Of a stretch of DNA of 64,000 nt, positions 63,139 to 64,000 are shown piece by piece. The notes under the pieces were generated by a model. It saw nothing but the letters and a program-made list of their open reading frames with translations, was not told where the DNA came from and searched no databases. The stretch spans positions 30,952 through 94,951 of the forward strand of contig NZ_JAVIWS010000002.1 in assembly GCF_031323975.1 (NCBI RefSeq), written 5' to 3'. The translations under genes were made by a program, and so were the position numbers. Position 1 is the stretch's first letter. Every line of letters starts with the position of its first letter. This DNA comes from Escherichia ruysiae. GTDB lineage: Bacteria; Pseudomonadota; Gammaproteobacteria; Enterobacterales; Enterobacteriaceae.

Positions 63139-63693
63139 CATGATGTTTGCCATCTCATAGGCGTCAGCCAGCAACTCCATCTCTGACTTGTTCAGCAAGG
63201 TGAATTCTTTCTTGCCTCCAACCACGCCATCGGCATGAACAGGGACCAGCCAGGGGTATTTTTCTCTTACTTCAGCCGGTGCTGCATGCTGGTGGTGCCA
63301 TCTACAAAGGGGCAATTGCTTTTTGTGACAACCCGGCGCGGTACGACCGGAGATATGGTGCAGAGATACCTCTTCAGATATTACTCCATGCATGTAGCAG
63401 GCAATGCAGGGGAGAGCGCCAAGAGCATTGGCGATGCTCCGTTCCTCCGCTGTCGGTGTTCGCCCCTTCAAGCCACGAGATTTTATCTTTACCGCACTTT
63501 TCCGCGTTTTGCTGGCTGGTGGGCGCTCTTTCTGTTTAGCGATACGGCGGTCGATAGTATCCCGCATTTTCTGATATTGCGATTCTCGCCAGGCGGGGTC
63601 AGCCAACTTTTCCCGTTGCCGAGCGATCGCTCGTTCTCTGGCTGCCTTCTGCCACTCGCGGCGCTGTTCAAGTTTTTGTTCGATTGTTTTCAT
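63133..63693 (-). CDS. ref: Ref, RecA-dependent HNH nuclease
   Basis: 186 aa from MKTIEQKLEQRREWQKAARERA (63693), the P1 Ref length; 35 upstream codons are open but cross the promoter. A very basic, helical DNA-binding N-terminus (residues 1-76), then an HNH fold: CIACYMHG near 108, SLHHISGRTAPGCHKKQLPLCRWHHQ near 121-146 with the His/Cys zinc and catalytic residues. P1 Ref cuts within RecA-made D-loops and stimulates recombination. C1 represses it through the operator upstream. Confidence 0.95.
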   Translation of the reverse strand: MKTIEQKLEQRREWQKAARERAIARQREKLADPAWRESQYQKMRDTIDRRIAKQKERPPASKTRKSAVKIKSRGLKGRTPTAEERSIANALGALPCIACYMHGVISEEVSLHHISGRTAPGCHKKQLPLCRWHHQHAAPAEVREKYPWLVPVHADGVVGGKKEFTLLNKSEMELLADAYEMANIMH

Positions 63694-63791
63694 ATGGCAA
63701 AAAAAAGGCGGCCTAATGGCCGCCAATGATGTCAAGGAGTGAAGTAATGGCAACGTCTTCGTAGTTGACAAAAACTGCGGCTCAATTATAG

Positions 63792-63808
63792 CAATCAATT
63801 AGAGCAAT
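63792..63808 (-). promoter_or_regulatory. C1 operator of ref
   Basis: CAATCAATTAGAGCAAT, 14/17 to the reverse consensus with a perfect ATTAGAGCAAT half, 100 bp before ref. P1 ref is known to be C1-repressed. Confidence 0.8.
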
Positions 63809-63838
63809 GGTAGGTATTTTGTTTATCGCGAATCACAT

Positions 63839-63868
63839 TTTTTCACTTCAGTACCTGTGTGCTATACT
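63839..63868 (+). promoter_or_regulatory. Promoter of the rightmost gene
   Basis: TTTTCA at 63839-63844 and -10 TATACT at 63863-63868 with 18 bp between. Transcription would begin about 63875, close to the ATG at 63886. Confidence 0.55.
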
Positions 63869-63885
63869 CCTTCTTGATTGATTGG

Positions 63886-64000
63886 ATGCGGAATACAAAC
63901 CCGCTCTTTTGTGCAGCCTGGCTCCTTGCCAGGCTTTTTTATTTCATCATGGAAGCTGTTAACGCTTTGGATCTTGCTGAACTGATTGAAAGGGCATTGT
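63886..64000 (+). CDS. Partial gene at the c8 position, with terminator in its start
   Basis: From ATG 63886 the frame reads MRNTNPLFCAAWLLARLFYFI, then MEAVNALDLAELIERAL, and runs off the window. A second start is ATG 63949. The first part contains a terminator-like hairpin GCCTGGC-TCC-TTGCCAGGC followed by TTTTTT (63916-63940). A similar hydrophobic opening with a terminator built into it occurs in Icd/Ash-type phage genes. In P1 the gene after ref in this direction is c8; identity is not proven. Confidence 0.45.
   Translation, partial: MRNTNPLFCAAWLLARLFYFIMEAVNALDLAELIERAL
63916..63943 (+). terminator. Terminator or attenuator in the leader of the rightmost gene
   Basis: Stem GCCTGGC/GCCAGGC around TCCTT, then TTTTTTA. 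It lies about 40 nt after the likely transcription start and before the second ATG, so it may attenuate the gene. Confidence 0.7.

Overview
The window is about 64 kb of a P1-like temperate phage-plasmid (Punavirus type) of Escherichia, Salmonella or a close relative. It is carried as a low-copy plasmid in the lysogen. The P1 identity rests on a P1-type RepA with its iteron origin, on P1 gene order over almost the whole window, on operators matching the P1 C1 repressor site, on the Cin invertible tail-fibre segment, and on P1-specific genes: dmt, hrdC, kilA/repL, icd/ant with c4, sit, darA/ddrB/darB, SAR lysozyme, mat and ref. Gene symbols follow P1 order and protein length. No database search was possible.

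Layout. (1) 1-2560: tRNA-Ile2(CAU), tRNA-Thr(UGU) and tRNA-Asn(GUU) on the minus strand, a small tciABC-like operon, and non-coding DNA full of long hairpins, several with T-arm-like tips. (2) 2562-6281: bifunctional DNA methylase dmt, RdgC homologue hrdC and uhr, leftward. (3) 6350-8601: a C1-operator-controlled rightward operon with a PAAR spike-tip protein, upfB, a spanin-like pair (ppfA/mlp) and upfA. (4) 8602-12500: plasmid maintenance module, oriR (DnaA boxes, GATC heptamers, five incC iterons), repA, nine incA iterons, parA/parB of the P7 rather than P1 kind, and parS. (5) 12575-18662: head and tail genes 23, 22, 21, pmgG, bplB, pmgF. (6) 19000-22560: leftward lytic replication and immunity block: rlf-like gene, repL, kilA, ant1/ant2, icd and the c4 antisense RNA. 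(7) 22670-24930: superinfection exclusion (sim) cluster. (8) 25083-40869: tail tube, tail chaperone, transglycosylase tape measure sit, baseplate genes, tail fibre S/U, the silent inverted S'/U' and the invertase cin. (9) 40997-49844: holin-type lyd genes, then injected antirestriction proteins hdf, darA, ddrA, ddrB, a non-P1-like interval where P1 carries IS1, and ssb. (10) 49978-53548: SAR lysozyme, lydD, then leftward protease pro and portal prt. (11) 53624-61110: darB (methylase/helicase antirestriction protein), ulx, lxr. (12) 61163-64000: a low-GC DUF2971-type gene where P1 keeps its type III restriction genes res/mod, then mat, ref, and the start of a gene at the c8 position.

Two control layers are visible. 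C1 operators (consensus ATTGCTCTAATAAATTT, both orientations) sit before or in dmt/tRNA, PAAR, pmgF, kilA, ant, ssb and ref. A late-promoter pattern (AAnTnACtt, four bases, then a TAnnAT-like -10) precedes gene 23, pmgC, R, lydA, lyz, prt and mat.

The main observations are: a secreted Sim-cluster protein that shares a C-terminal peptide with the tape measure; a probable -2 frameshift in the tail chaperone; the tRNA-like hairpins; and the DUF2971 cargo gene in the res/mod position.
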